A stretch of DNA of 22,151 bases from positions 1-22,151 of IMG/VR virus record IMGVR_UViG_3300046003_002415. The stretch is one strand, 5' to 3'. Under the pieces are notes generated by a model. That model was not told where the DNA came from and made no database searches. It worked only from the letters and a program-made list of their open reading frames with translations. The position numbers and the translations under genes were made by a program. Every line of letters begins with the position of its first letter. Position 1 is the stretch's first letter. Origin of the DNA: a virus. Of the stretch, positions 15,930-21,841 are shown piece after piece.

Positions 15930-16400
15930 ATGAAAATATCCGAACATTTAGATTTAAGCGAAGTGATCCGTAGTGAAACTGCAAAGCGACATGGCATCTC
16001 AAATATGCCAATTGATGCGCATATTGAAAACTTTAAATTGCTAGCTGAAAATGTATTTGAAAAGGTAAGGAATCATTTCCGTTGCCCTATTCATATCAGT
16101 TCCGGATATAGATCAAAGGAACTTAATGCTTGCACACCTGGGGCATCACCCACCTCTCAACATAGCACAGGAGAGGCAATTGATATTGACATGGATGGGA
16201 GTGCAAACGGCGTTACCAATACAATGGTATTTAATTACATCAAGGATAATTTAGAATTTGACCAATTGATTTGGGAGTTTGGTACTAATGAGAATCCGAA
16301 TTGGGTTCATGTATCTTATGAGAGTACCGGTAAGCAAAGAAAACAAATCTTAAAAGCTACAAGAGTAAACGGCAAAGCTCATTACCAAACATATAAGTAA
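15930..16400 (+). CDS. M15-family peptidase endolysin
   Basis: The 156-residue protein matches the M15 (D-Ala-D-Ala carboxypeptidase/VanY-like) zinc peptidases that cut peptidoglycan cross-link peptides. SGYRS is at 58-62. The zinc motif SxHxxGxAxDID spans 76-87 with His78 and Asp85. The third ligand is His127 in WVHVS, and Glu116 in WEFG lies at the place of the catalytic acid. No signal peptide is present, so export would depend on the holin upstream. The length is close to a single catalytic domain with no separate wall-binding domain. It is the last gene of the rightward unit; the U-tract of the opposing terminator covers its stop codon. Confidence 0.88.
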   Translation: MKISEHLDLSEVIRSETAKRHGISNMPIDAHIENFKLLAENVFEKVRNHFRCPIHISSGYRSKELNACTPGASPTSQHSTGEAIDIDMDGSANGVTNTMVFNYIKDNLEFDQLIWEFGTNENPNWVHVSYESTGKQRKQILKATRVNGKAHYQTYK

Positions 16401-16440
16401 AAAAGAACGGCCCCCAAAGATATTAAATCTTGAGAGCCGT
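16399..16440 (-). terminator. Minus-strand terminator between convergent units
   Basis: Read leftward, ACGGCTCTCAAGAT pairs with ATCTTTGGGGGCCGT around a TTAAT loop, with one bulged T and two T-G wobbles, followed by TCTTTTTT (down to 16399). The wobbles become A-C mismatches on the plus strand, and no T-run follows there, so the structure works for leftward transcripts. It lies 27 bases beyond the stop of the DnaA-like gene. Confidence 0.85.
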
Positions 16441-16466
16441 GTTAGTAGATGGGGGAACGAAATATG

Positions 16467-16817
16467 TTATAGTTTCATTACCAATTTTTGGTAATCTTCC
16501 TTAAAATCATAATCAGTTTGCAGCATATTATTTGTTGATTTAATCGCATTTATTACCGTTGTATGATCACGATTAAAGGCAATCCCAATCTCATCCAATG
16601 TAAGCAATGTATTATATCTCAAGATATGCATTGTTAATAATCTCGGAATAGCAAAAACCGACTTCCTACTTTTGGACTTAATATCATCCATTGATATATT
16701 ATATTGCTCGCATGTGTTTGCGATAACAGTATCGATATATTGCAATACTTTCTTTTTTGGCATTGTCTTAAAGCCAATTTTTGCTTTCTTAATTCCCGGT
16801 ATTATCATGTAGTTCAT
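16467..16817 (-). CDS. Stand-alone DnaA domain IV-like DNA-binding protein
   Basis: Residues about 46-100 match the DNA-binding domain of the bacterial replication initiator DnaA: KSRKSVFAIPRLLTMHILRY, LTLDEIGIAFN, and the signature RDHTTV (83-88) followed by INAIK. The AAA+ ATPase and other DnaA domains are absent; the whole protein has 116 residues. It could bind DnaA boxes in phage or host DNA, as a replication factor, regulator or competitor of host DnaA (inference). The first ATG overlaps the upstream gene by 29 bases; Met4 or Met19 could be the true start. It is the last gene of the leftward unit. Confidence 0.8.
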   Translation of the reverse strand: MNYMIIPGIKKAKIGFKTMPKKKVLQYIDTVIANTCEQYNISMDDIKSKSRKSVFAIPRLLTMHILRYNTLLTLDEIGIAFNRDHTTVINAIKSTNNMLQTDYDFKEDYQKLVMKL

Positions 16818-16986
16818 TTTTGTTTATTTTAATCTCATCGAATATCCCAAAGGACTCCGCTTTTTTTATATGTCTTTTAAATGTATGAAATGACATCTCA
16901 TCATTTTGTAATAAATGGGTAAGTTTACCCACCAGGTCAATCTTCTCAATAATTGTTAACTCAATCCATTCTTTGTGGTTTGGCAT
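16789..16986 (-). CDS. Small helical early protein, function unknown
   Basis: A 65-residue protein with KEWIELTIIEKIDLVGKLTHLLQND and a Phe/Lys-rich middle is predicted to be helical and soluble. It overlaps the DnaA-like gene by 29 bases and the 42-residue membrane peptide gene by 26 bases, a packing like that of its neighbours. I know no function. Similar short acidic/basic helical proteins are frequent in early regions of Bacteroidota phages in my recollection. Confidence 0.55.
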   Translation of the reverse strand: MPNHKEWIELTIIEKIDLVGKLTHLLQNDEMSFHTFKRHIKKAESFGIFDEIKINKNELHDNTGN

Positions 16987-17089
16987 CTCCTTTGATTTTA
17001 TAGATGAAAAATAATGTTACATAAAGCAAGCACGCTAATGGCACCGCTAATAAGAAAAACTTTAATAGTGATAAAATTGCTCTAATCAT
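16961..17089 (-). CDS. Tiny membrane protein (42 aa)
   Basis: The ATG at 17089 forms a four-base ATGA overlap with the stop of the upstream gene, and the frame ends with TGA at 16961. The product has a short basic N-terminus, one long hydrophobic helix (about 4-30, LLKFFLLAVPLACLLYVTLFF inside it) and a basic tail (KIKGDAKPQR). This is a clear one-TM peptide. The ATGA junction and hydrophobic pattern are good evidence that it is translated. Function is unknown. Confidence 0.6.
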   Translation of the reverse strand: MIRAILSLLKFFLLAVPLACLLYVTLFFIYKIKGDAKPQRMD

Positions 17090-17322
17090 GGTTGATAATT
17101 TTTATTAAAATAATCTTGTTGATCTTGATATTCTAAAATATTACCATCTCGTTCTCGGTTCCAAACATTTAGCTCGCCATCAATAAATGCAATTTTTATA
17201 TCTTTTGATGATTTATGAAGATACTTATCTTCAATAAGTTTTGCTAATTGTTCCGGAAGGAATGTAATTGTGTTGGTAGTTTTTACATACTCCAACAACT
17301 CTTGCATTGCAGTTTTTTTCAT
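17086..17322 (-). CDS. Small early protein of unknown function (78 aa)
   Basis: The protein starts MKKTAMQELLEYVKT and has a helical N-terminal half. A beta-like middle (IKIAFIDGELNVWN) and an aromatic end (YQDQQDYFNKNYQP) follow. Its start and final Tyr/Phe/Asn-rich segment resemble a widespread family of short Bacteroidota phage proteins that begin with a similar KTAxxxL segment and end in a Tyr-Phe-Asn motif (family memory, no known function). It begins two bases after the 28-residue peptide gene and ends in an ATGA overlap with the next gene. Confidence 0.6.
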   Translation of the reverse strand: MKKTAMQELLEYVKTTNTITFLPEQLAKLIEDKYLHKSSKDIKIAFIDGELNVWNRERDGNILEYQDQQDYFNKNYQP

Positions 17323-17324
17323 AA

Positions 17325-17411
17325 TTAATAATTTTGTAAAAATGCCGTGATTAAAAATGCGGTGATTAAAATAACGACCGCTTGAAAGTTGTGGTTTTGT
17401 TGTTTATTCAT
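17325..17411 (-). CDS. Tiny hydrophobic peptide (28 aa), first gene after an internal promoter
   Basis: The frame from ATG 17411 to TAA 17325 encodes a polar start (MNKQQNHN) and a hydrophobic helix (about 9-25, FQAVVILITAFLITAFL). It stops two bases before the next start and lies 20 bases downstream of the promoter candidate at 17431-17462. A-rich sequence (aaacaaaatcaaa) precedes the ATG. Position and TM pattern support translation, but a peptide this short may be an uncounted ORF. Function is unknown. Confidence 0.45.
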   Translation of the reverse strand: MNKQQNHNFQAVVILITAFLITAFLQNY

Positions 17412-17430
17412 TTTGATTTTGTTTAGAAAC

Positions 17431-17462
17431 CAAAGCTATATTATTTTAATTTAATAAAAAAA
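17431..17462 (-). promoter_or_regulatory. Internal leftward promoter candidate
   Basis: Read leftward: TTTTTTT (17462-17456), a 17-base spacer beginning ATTAAATT, then TAGCTTTG (17438-17431). The last element fits the Bacteroidota -7 consensus TAnnTTTG. The same T-run, spacer length and spacer start occur at 21527-21558. It would serve the small genes from 17411 down to the DnaA-like protein. Confidence 0.62.
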
Positions 17463-17467
17463 TATTT

Positions 17468-18691
17468 TTAATATATTTTTTTAAAGTGCCTTAAAGTAAA
17501 GTCTTTTTTGAGTTGGACCATGTTAAAAATACGCTCCTCAATGCCTCCAACGGTGAATATCCAAAACACTTTTGAGGCTATTGTGCGGTCCTTTGTTTGC
17601 ATCCTTGCCCTTGATTGCCAATAGCTTACCGCCGAAAAGTCTATATTATACATGACAAGCGCATCGGCCGTGCTTAAATTTATGCCTTCCCTCCCGCTTT
17701 GCACCTGGCTTATAAATACCGCATCGCCTCCGGCCTTATTGAACTCTTGCGGATCATCATATGAGTTTTTAAAAGTTGCCTTTAAAAGCAACCCCTCGGC
17801 TATGTACTTATAAAAGATGGCTATCTTTTGATCCTTAAACCTTTCCTTAATAAAATTGGCTTTTGTATCATCAAAGATTATTGCATTGCCATCATCCTTT
17901 TTAACCGTTCCGCTACAAATTTGGTGTATCTTCTGCATTTCTTTGACCGCAGTATCGGCAACGACAATCTCGCCATCCTTTGTCCTAAATAATTTGTCCT
18001 TGGTAATCTTATCAATGGCCCATTTGACCTTATCACTCATTGGCACATACAAGATGGCCTCTTGGACTAATGATTCAAATCCGGCCTCCTGTTGCGTATA
18101 TGTCAAAAACAAATGGTTTATCTCACATTCAATTAACTCCGTTTTGACATGTGAGTAATCAGCAAGCTCACGATTGAAAACAAATTTTTTCTTTGGGATG
18201 CCGTAATCCTTATGCCAGGAATAAAAGTTTTTATGATCTGCAAATGGGGATTTGTCCGATACCCAAAATTGATGGAATATTTGAGCAAAGCTTTCCGGTG
18301 TTGGAGTGCCACTTAAATAAATCACCGGCTTACCTTTGCATAATTCCTTTAATGCTTTTGTCCTTTCGGAAGGGATTGGGTATTGGCCCAATGAATGAGC
18401 TTCATCAATAATAACAAGATCATAAATATTTTGACATTTATGTACGCTTTCAAAATTAATAATATCTAATTTATATACATAACCGGACAATTTAAAATCA
18501 TCTTCAATGCTTGAGATGGCTTTTTTCTTTGTAACAAATAAGACATGCTCAACACTTAATTTGTTTGCTAATAGCAAACTTGTTAATGTTTTGCCGGTCC
18601 TTACTTGCATGGCAAGATATACCAAACCAAACTCATTAATAACCTCAAGGCCCCTATTGGCTATGTCGATTTGATAATCTCGCAACTCCAT
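17468..18691 (-). CDS. SNF2-type superfamily 2 helicase
   Basis: This 407-residue protein carries the set of SF2 motifs: an N-terminal Q-like start (LRDYQ), motif I MQVRTGKT (28-35), motif II DEAH (96-99), motif III SGTP (127-130), motif V SGREGINL (332-339) and motif VI QSRARMQTKDR (359-369). The second lobe with NFIKERF and AIFYKYIAEG fits a compact SNF2-like phage helicase. It would use ATP to move on or remodel double-stranded DNA in phage replication, recombination or transcription. It has no accessory domains and is shorter than cellular SNF2 proteins. The DEAH and arginine-finger residues are intact, so it should be active. It sits among nuclease genes and starts 11 bases beyond the metalloprotein stop. 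Confidence 0.85.
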   Translation of the reverse strand: MELRDYQIDIANRGLEVINEFGLVYLAMQVRTGKTLTSLLLANKLSVEHVLFVTKKKAISSIEDDFKLSGYVYKLDIINFESVHKCQNIYDLVIIDEAHSLGQYPIPSERTKALKELCKGKPVIYLSGTPTPESFAQIFHQFWVSDKSPFADHKNFYSWHKDYGIPKKKFVFNRELADYSHVKTELIECEINHLFLTYTQQEAGFESLVQEAILYVPMSDKVKWAIDKITKDKLFRTKDGEIVVADTAVKEMQKIHQICSGTVKKDDGNAIIFDDTKANFIKERFKDQKIAIFYKYIAEGLLLKATFKNSYDDPQEFNKAGGDAVFISQVQSGREGINLSTADALVMYNIDFSAVSYWQSRARMQTKDRTIASKVFWIFTVGGIEERIFNMVQLKKDFTLRHFKKIY

Positions 18692-18702
18692 ATTTAAGTA
18701 AA

Positions 18703-18972
18703 TTAATTTGTGCCGTCCTGTAATGGTGTATCGTTCGTATCATCAATACGGCGATAACCCTCTTGCCAAAGAATCTTTGTGTATGCTATGGATTTTTTAA
18801 TGACAGTCTCTTCCGAATCTTTGGCATCCAATAGGTGTCCGAGTTCATGGAGCAAAATTTCCAAGTGCTTTTTTCCGCGTAAGCGCGGATCCAAATATAT
18901 TATCCCATCGCTTTCGGCAATGCCATGAGCTTGTTCCCTTCCTAATTTTTTATAAATTATCTTTATTTTCAC
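18703..18972 (-). CDS. Small HExxH zinc metallopeptidase-like protein
   Basis: The 89-residue protein has ILLHELGHLLDA, giving the zinc motif HExxH at 42-46. A beta-rich N-terminal half precedes it (IKIIYKKLG, GIIYLDPRLRG), as in minimal zincin folds such as ImmA-like or SprT-like proteins. A third zinc ligand is not obvious; Asp49 or a downstream acidic residue could serve. The start overlaps the MazG-like gene by 23 bases. It may be a phage-encoded peptidase acting on a host or phage regulator, but no target can be named from sequence. Confidence 0.65.
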   Translation of the reverse strand: MKIKIIYKKLGREQAHGIAESDGIIYLDPRLRGKKHLEILLHELGHLLDAKDSEETVIKKSIAYTKILWQEGYRRIDDTNDTPLQDGTN

Positions 18973-19150
18973 TTCGAGTCTTAATTATTTTTTTAAGATA
19001 AATAGCCAAATCCAATGCCTCCTCATATGCATGTTGCAACCACTCATCTTCTCTTAAATCAGTACGATCCATTGTGGTGCCATATTCCGCTCGGCCCTTC
19101 TCCTCTCTAAATAATAAATCATCAATGATATCGTATAAAAGTTTACTCAT
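18950..19150 (-). CDS. Small MazG-like (nucleotide pyrophosphohydrolase-like) protein
   Basis: The 66-residue all-helical protein has RAEYGTTMDRTDL followed by WLQHAYEEALDLAIYLKK, a pattern I recall from short phage proteins related to MazG-type all-alpha NTP pyrophosphatases. Glu43, Glu44 and Asp47 are plausible metal-binding residues. It is shorter than enzymatically known MazG proteins, so it may act as a multimer or have lost catalysis. It would act in nucleotide pool control alongside the DNA metabolism genes. Its start shares one base with the exonuclease stop. Confidence 0.6.
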   Translation of the reverse strand: MSKLLYDIIDDLLFREEKGRAEYGTTMDRTDLREDEWLQHAYEEALDLAIYLKKIIKTRSENKDNL

Positions 19151-19887
19151 TATTTATCCGTTTTATTATGATGCTTGCCGCATGTTCTACATCTAAAAAT
19201 TAATTTTACCACTCCGCTTGCTAATGCTCTCCGGTCCTTGATTACCAGGTCATCGCTGCCACACTCCGGACAACTGCCTTTGTGATGGCCAAATATTACT
19301 CCGTAATGTGTTTTGGGTGCGATATGGTTTGATAGTTTCTTATGGACCTTCTCAAGCAATACAACATCCATTTTGCAATACTTAACCATCTTATCCATTG
19401 CAACTTGATCCTTATTTAAAACGATGTTTTTCCATAAGTCAAAATCAGTTTTAATCTTGGAGCCAATGCCTAAATATCCGGCAATGTAATTAAGCTTATT
19501 GCTATTGAATTTAAATTTTGACCTTGAGACTTTTAAGGTGTCAATGGTTTGGTAGGTTGGGAACATATCAATCCCATAAAACAAACATCTTGTCCTCACC
19601 CATGCAAGATCAAACTTATCGCCATTATGACCAACCAACTCATCCGCTTCATTTACTATCTTAATAAAATCTTGAAGCATCTTTTTATCACTTTGCTTTG
19701 CATCCCAGGTAAGCGCGTGAGTATCTTTATCATCCTCCCATTTGTAACATATGCAAATAATGGCACGCTCGGTGATAATATTTTGCGGTCCTATATTTAA
19801 CTTAAACCCGCTTTGCCAAAAAAAACCAATATTGGGGCTTGTCTCGATGTCGAAATACAATCTCTTCCTTTTGGTTCTCGTTATCAT
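19150..19887 (-). CDS. DEDD-type 3'-5' exonuclease with C-terminal zinc ribbon
   Basis: This 245-residue protein has an RNase H-like exonuclease fold: motif I YFDIETSP with Asp13 and Glu15, motif II GHNGDKFDLAWV with Asp93, and motif III YCKMDVVLL with Tyr170 and Asp174, the DEDDy pattern of DnaQ and polymerase B proofreading domains. At the C-terminus CPECG (Cys206, Cys209) and CRTCG (Cys233, Cys236) form a four-Cys zinc ribbon. No polymerase domain is attached. It could trim DNA ends in replication or recombination, or proofread in trans (inference). It lies between the PD-(D/E)XK nuclease and MazG-like genes. Confidence 0.82.
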   Translation of the reverse strand: MITRTKRKRLYFDIETSPNIGFFWQSGFKLNIGPQNIITERAIICICYKWEDDKDTHALTWDAKQSDKKMLQDFIKIVNEADELVGHNGDKFDLAWVRTRCLFYGIDMFPTYQTIDTLKVSRSKFKFNSNKLNYIAGYLGIGSKIKTDFDLWKNIVLNKDQVAMDKMVKYCKMDVVLLEKVHKKLSNHIAPKTHYGVIFGHHKGSCPECGSDDLVIKDRRALASGVVKLIFRCRTCGKHHNKTDK

Positions 19888-19911
19888 AATGCGGGTTTAA
19901 GTGTAAAACTA

Positions 19912-20658
19912 CTATTTTTTATGAGATAACTGATAACTAAATTCTCTCGGCTTATCATTCTCATGCTCCGCGTTCCATAACTGTTGGACTGCAAGGAATA
20001 ATGACCAATCATCCGAGGTGTCATCTTTGGTCACCATCTGCCATCCTGGACCTTGGATGACTCCGTTCTTACCATAGGTCCGAGTTTTGGCATTAAGCCA
20101 TAAAATAGCCACGCCATCAATATCCGGCATGTTATCGGATTGCTTAACCGAATGATTATATAATTCCTTGTAAGCTGCCAATTGCAGCCAATAGCTATTA
20201 TATATCCCGTTGCTTGTCTTAATGTCTAAAACATATGTTTTGCCATCAATGGTGCAAATGCGATCAAGCGTACCGGCAAACTTTAAATGATTACTTACAA
20301 AGGTTTGCTCAATCATTGCATGTACCGGCTTATGGTTTACGCTGAATTCAACATAACGCTCAAACATATTCCACTCCTCAAGCGAATACTTTGGTCGGTT
20401 GTTATCATCTAATAAGGTGCACTCCATCCCGTGATCGTAATCTTCGGTCAATTGGTGTACTGTTGAGCCACGGCGCCCGGCGTTATCTCTTATCTCATCT
20501 GCCTTTGAGCCAACCTCCTTCATCCATTGTATAAGGGCAAATGGCTTTGGATAAGCTTCAAGTAAAGTGGTGGCACTTGGAAAATAGTTTCCATCTTCAT
20601 CGTGGTAAAATCTACCATCGACAAATGTTAATTGATTGGTTTTGGTTTTTACTAGCAT
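19912..20658 (-). CDS. PD-(D/E)XK (RecB/Cas4-like) nuclease
   Basis: The 248-residue protein shows the RecB-type nuclease motifs: GSTVHQL with His68, Glu117 in IEQTF, GTLDR with Asp132, LDIKTS with Asp145 and Lys147, and the QxAAY motif with Gln159 and Tyr163. It lacks the Cys cluster of Cas4, so it is the simpler phage exonuclease type that resects DNA ends for single-strand annealing. The SSB-like protein two genes upstream is the natural partner. Its first seven bases overlap the small gene at 20652-20840. Confidence 0.83.
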   Translation of the reverse strand: MLVKTKTNQLTFVDGRFYHDEDGNYFPSATTLLEAYPKPFALIQWMKEVGSKADEIRDNAGRRGSTVHQLTEDYDHGMECTLLDDNNRPKYSLEEWNMFERYVEFSVNHKPVHAMIEQTFVSNHLKFAGTLDRICTIDGKTYVLDIKTSNGIYNSYWLQLAAYKELYNHSVKQSDNMPDIDGVAILWLNAKTRTYGKNGVIQGPGWQMVTKDDTSDDWSLFLAVQQLWNAEHENDKPREFSYQLSHKK

Positions 20659-20840
20659 GTGTATTCTTTTATGGTTTCGGTGATTACTTTGTCTCCGTTG
20701 TTGGCAATGACTGCGGTTGCAATTTGCTCAATCTCTTCAAGGGTTTCGGCCCCTGTAATAAACTTATTATCGACATAAAGAAAGTATCTCTCAAAATTGT
20801 CGATGATGTTAATCTCTTTGGTAATTTTAATTTTCGGCAT
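20652..20840 (-). CDS. Small early protein of unknown function (62 aa)
   Basis: The protein begins with beta-like PKIKITKEINIIDNF, continues with RYFLYVDNKFITGAETLEE, and ends in a helix with EEIEQIATAVIANNGD and a C-terminal Cys. No known motif is present. The start follows an A-rich leader (tttaaaattaaaaat on the coding strand). It overlaps the nuclease gene by seven bases, which suggests coupled translation. Confidence 0.55.
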   Translation of the reverse strand: MPKIKITKEINIIDNFERYFLYVDNKFITGAETLEEIEQIATAVIANNGDKVITETIKEYTC

Positions 20841-20859
20841 ATTTTTAATTTTAAATTTT

Positions 20860-20885
20860 AAAAAGTGCCTTTTTGTACGGAAGGC
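20860..20885 (-). terminator. Weak minus-strand terminator candidate after the SSB-like gene
   Basis: Read leftward, GCCTT (20885-20881) pairs with AAGGC (20871-20867) across a 9-base loop, followed by ACTTTTT (to 20860). The stem is short and the loop large, so any effect would be partial. Confidence 0.3.
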
Positions 20886-20905
20886 TAACCGCTAACCAAA
20901 ACCAA

Positions 20906-21493
20906 CTAAAAAGATGATTCCTCATCCAAAACCAAATCATTATCATTATGCTTTGCAAATATCTTCAAAGCAGTTTGCTCAAGGAACTCCATCATTGCAG
21001 AATCATCCCATTGCTCCTTACCTTTAACTTTAATCTTCTCCATTTGTGGTAAGCCATTAGGCGCATCCTTTGTGTAAGCCGGTGCAATCTTTGTATCATC
21101 TTGATACATTGTGATGCCGGTAACTGTTTTGCTTACATCGTTTTTGTCCTTCATGGCCCAAGGCATAAAGCGTAAAGCTTCCTCAATGTTAATGTTTGGC
21201 AAAGCTTTTAAAAAGCTTGATGCATATCGACTTGAGTAAGGCATTGATACAATATATGTATCGGCGCCATCCTGGAATGTCAATTGCCATTGCTTACCAT
21301 AGTCATTCTCACGAGTGTTAACATTTGTAATGTTACCCGTTAAGTCTTTGAAGCGCTCTTCAAAAACAAGTTTACCGGTTTTTGTTACTCGCTCGGTTGT
21401 GCGATCATTCGCCGTTTTGTGTTGGCGTACTAGGTTCCCATCGGAAACGGAGAGGTAAGTTAAGTTTGTACCTCCTAAATTTGATAAAGCCAT
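20906..21493 (-). CDS. Probable single-stranded DNA-binding protein
   Basis: The 195-residue protein has a beta-rich body with aromatic and basic residues (KLVFEERFKDLTGNIT, QWQLTFQDGADTYIVSM) and a helical segment (SMMEFLEQTALKIFA region near 165-180). It ends DLVLDEESSF. An acidic tail closing in Phe is the hallmark of SSB and of T7 gp2.5-type proteins, where it recruits partner proteins. It is the first gene of the leftward unit that also encodes a RecB-like nuclease, exonuclease and helicase. The promoter at 21527-21558 lies 33 bases upstream. I did not identify a canonical OB-fold signature, so the call depends on tail, strand pattern and context. Confidence 0.65.
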   Translation of the reverse strand: MALSNLGGTNLTYLSVSDGNLVRQHKTANDRTTERVTKTGKLVFEERFKDLTGNITNVNTRENDYGKQWQLTFQDGADTYIVSMPYSSRYASSFLKALPNINIEEALRFMPWAMKDKNDVSKTVTGITMYQDDTKIAPAYTKDAPNGLPQMEKIKVKGKEQWDDSAMMEFLEQTALKIFAKHNDNDLVLDEESSF

Positions 21494-21526
21494 AATATAA
21501 ATATCGTTTGTTTTATAACGACATCA

Positions 21527-21558
21527 CAATACTAAACTATTTAATTTGAATAAAAAAA
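21527..21558 (-). promoter_or_regulatory. Leftward early promoter candidate
   Basis: Read leftward: TTTTTTT (21558-21552), a 17-base spacer beginning ATTCAAATT, then TAGTATTG (21534-21527), one mismatch from TAnnTTTG. It matches the architecture of the site at 17431-17462. It would drive the SSB-like gene and the leftward early unit. Confidence 0.6.
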
Positions 21559-21568
21559 CTTTTTTATT
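21549..21568. repeat. Perfect AT inverted repeat at the divergent promoter centre
   Basis: AATAAAAAA (21549-21557) and TTTTTTATT (21560-21568) are exact inverted copies around AC. The T-run on each strand forms the upstream part of one of two divergent promoter candidates, so a regulator or polymerase factor bound here could act on both sides. Confidence 0.8.
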
Positions 21569-21590
21569 AAATTTTTTTAAATTACTTTTG
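21560..21590 (+). promoter_or_regulatory. Rightward promoter candidate
   Basis: TTTTTT (21560-21565), a 17-base spacer beginning ATTAAATT, then TACTTTTG (21583-21590), an exact TAnnTTTG. It faces the VRR-NUC unit. Transcription would start near 21596, giving a leader of about 150 bases before the ATG at 21749. Confidence 0.58.
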
Positions 21591-21601
21591 AAAGGTAAAC
21601 G

Positions 21602-21674
21602 AAATACCTCCGCTAATTAACAATAATTAATAATCGTAGTGGGTTATCCTGGATGGGAGCGGGGGTGTTTTTTT
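21602..21674 (+). terminator. Leader hairpin with U-tract: attenuator or 3' end of a short RNA
   Basis: ACCTCCGCT (21606-21614) pairs with AGCGGGGGT (21658-21666), one T-G wobble. The stem can extend by AAAT against GTTT to about 13 pairs. Seven Ts follow at 21668-21674. The 43-base loop contains a smaller stem AATTA/TAATT (21615-21628). The large loop is unusual for a plain terminator. With the promoter above, a transcript of about 80 bases would end here. Confidence 0.45.
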
Positions 21675-21748
21675 ATAAGGTTTGACCATTTAAAACTATT
21701 GGATAAAATCGGTAGTGTCCTTAAAAATGGTATCTTAAAACCAATAAC

Positions 21749-21841
21749 ATGAAAATTTTATTTATCATTGCATTCCTAATATTGGCATGCATAAAAATCA
21801 ACCTAGATGAAAACTATGAAAAAAGAAACTCGAGGGCGTAA
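21749..21841 (+). CDS. Tiny lipoprotein-like peptide (30 aa)
   Basis: ATG 21749 opens a 30-codon frame whose first part is a signal sequence with a lipobox (KILFIIAFLILAC, Cys14). A short polar tail (IKINLDENYEKRNSRA) follows. It overlaps the next gene by 26 bases. The lipobox is convincing for so short a frame, but such a peptide could occur by chance in AT-rich DNA. If real it would be a small membrane-attached lipopeptide made early. Confidence 0.4.
   Translation: MKILFIIAFLILACIKINLDENYEKRNSRA

Noticed and set aside
17856-18158. 100-codon plus-strand frame inside the helicase gene
   Set aside because: It is antisense to well-conserved helicase sequence and has a shadow-like composition.
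21644-21652. TTATCCTGG as a DnaA box
   Set aside because: Only six of nine positions match TTATCCACA and no cluster was seen, so an origin call is not supported.
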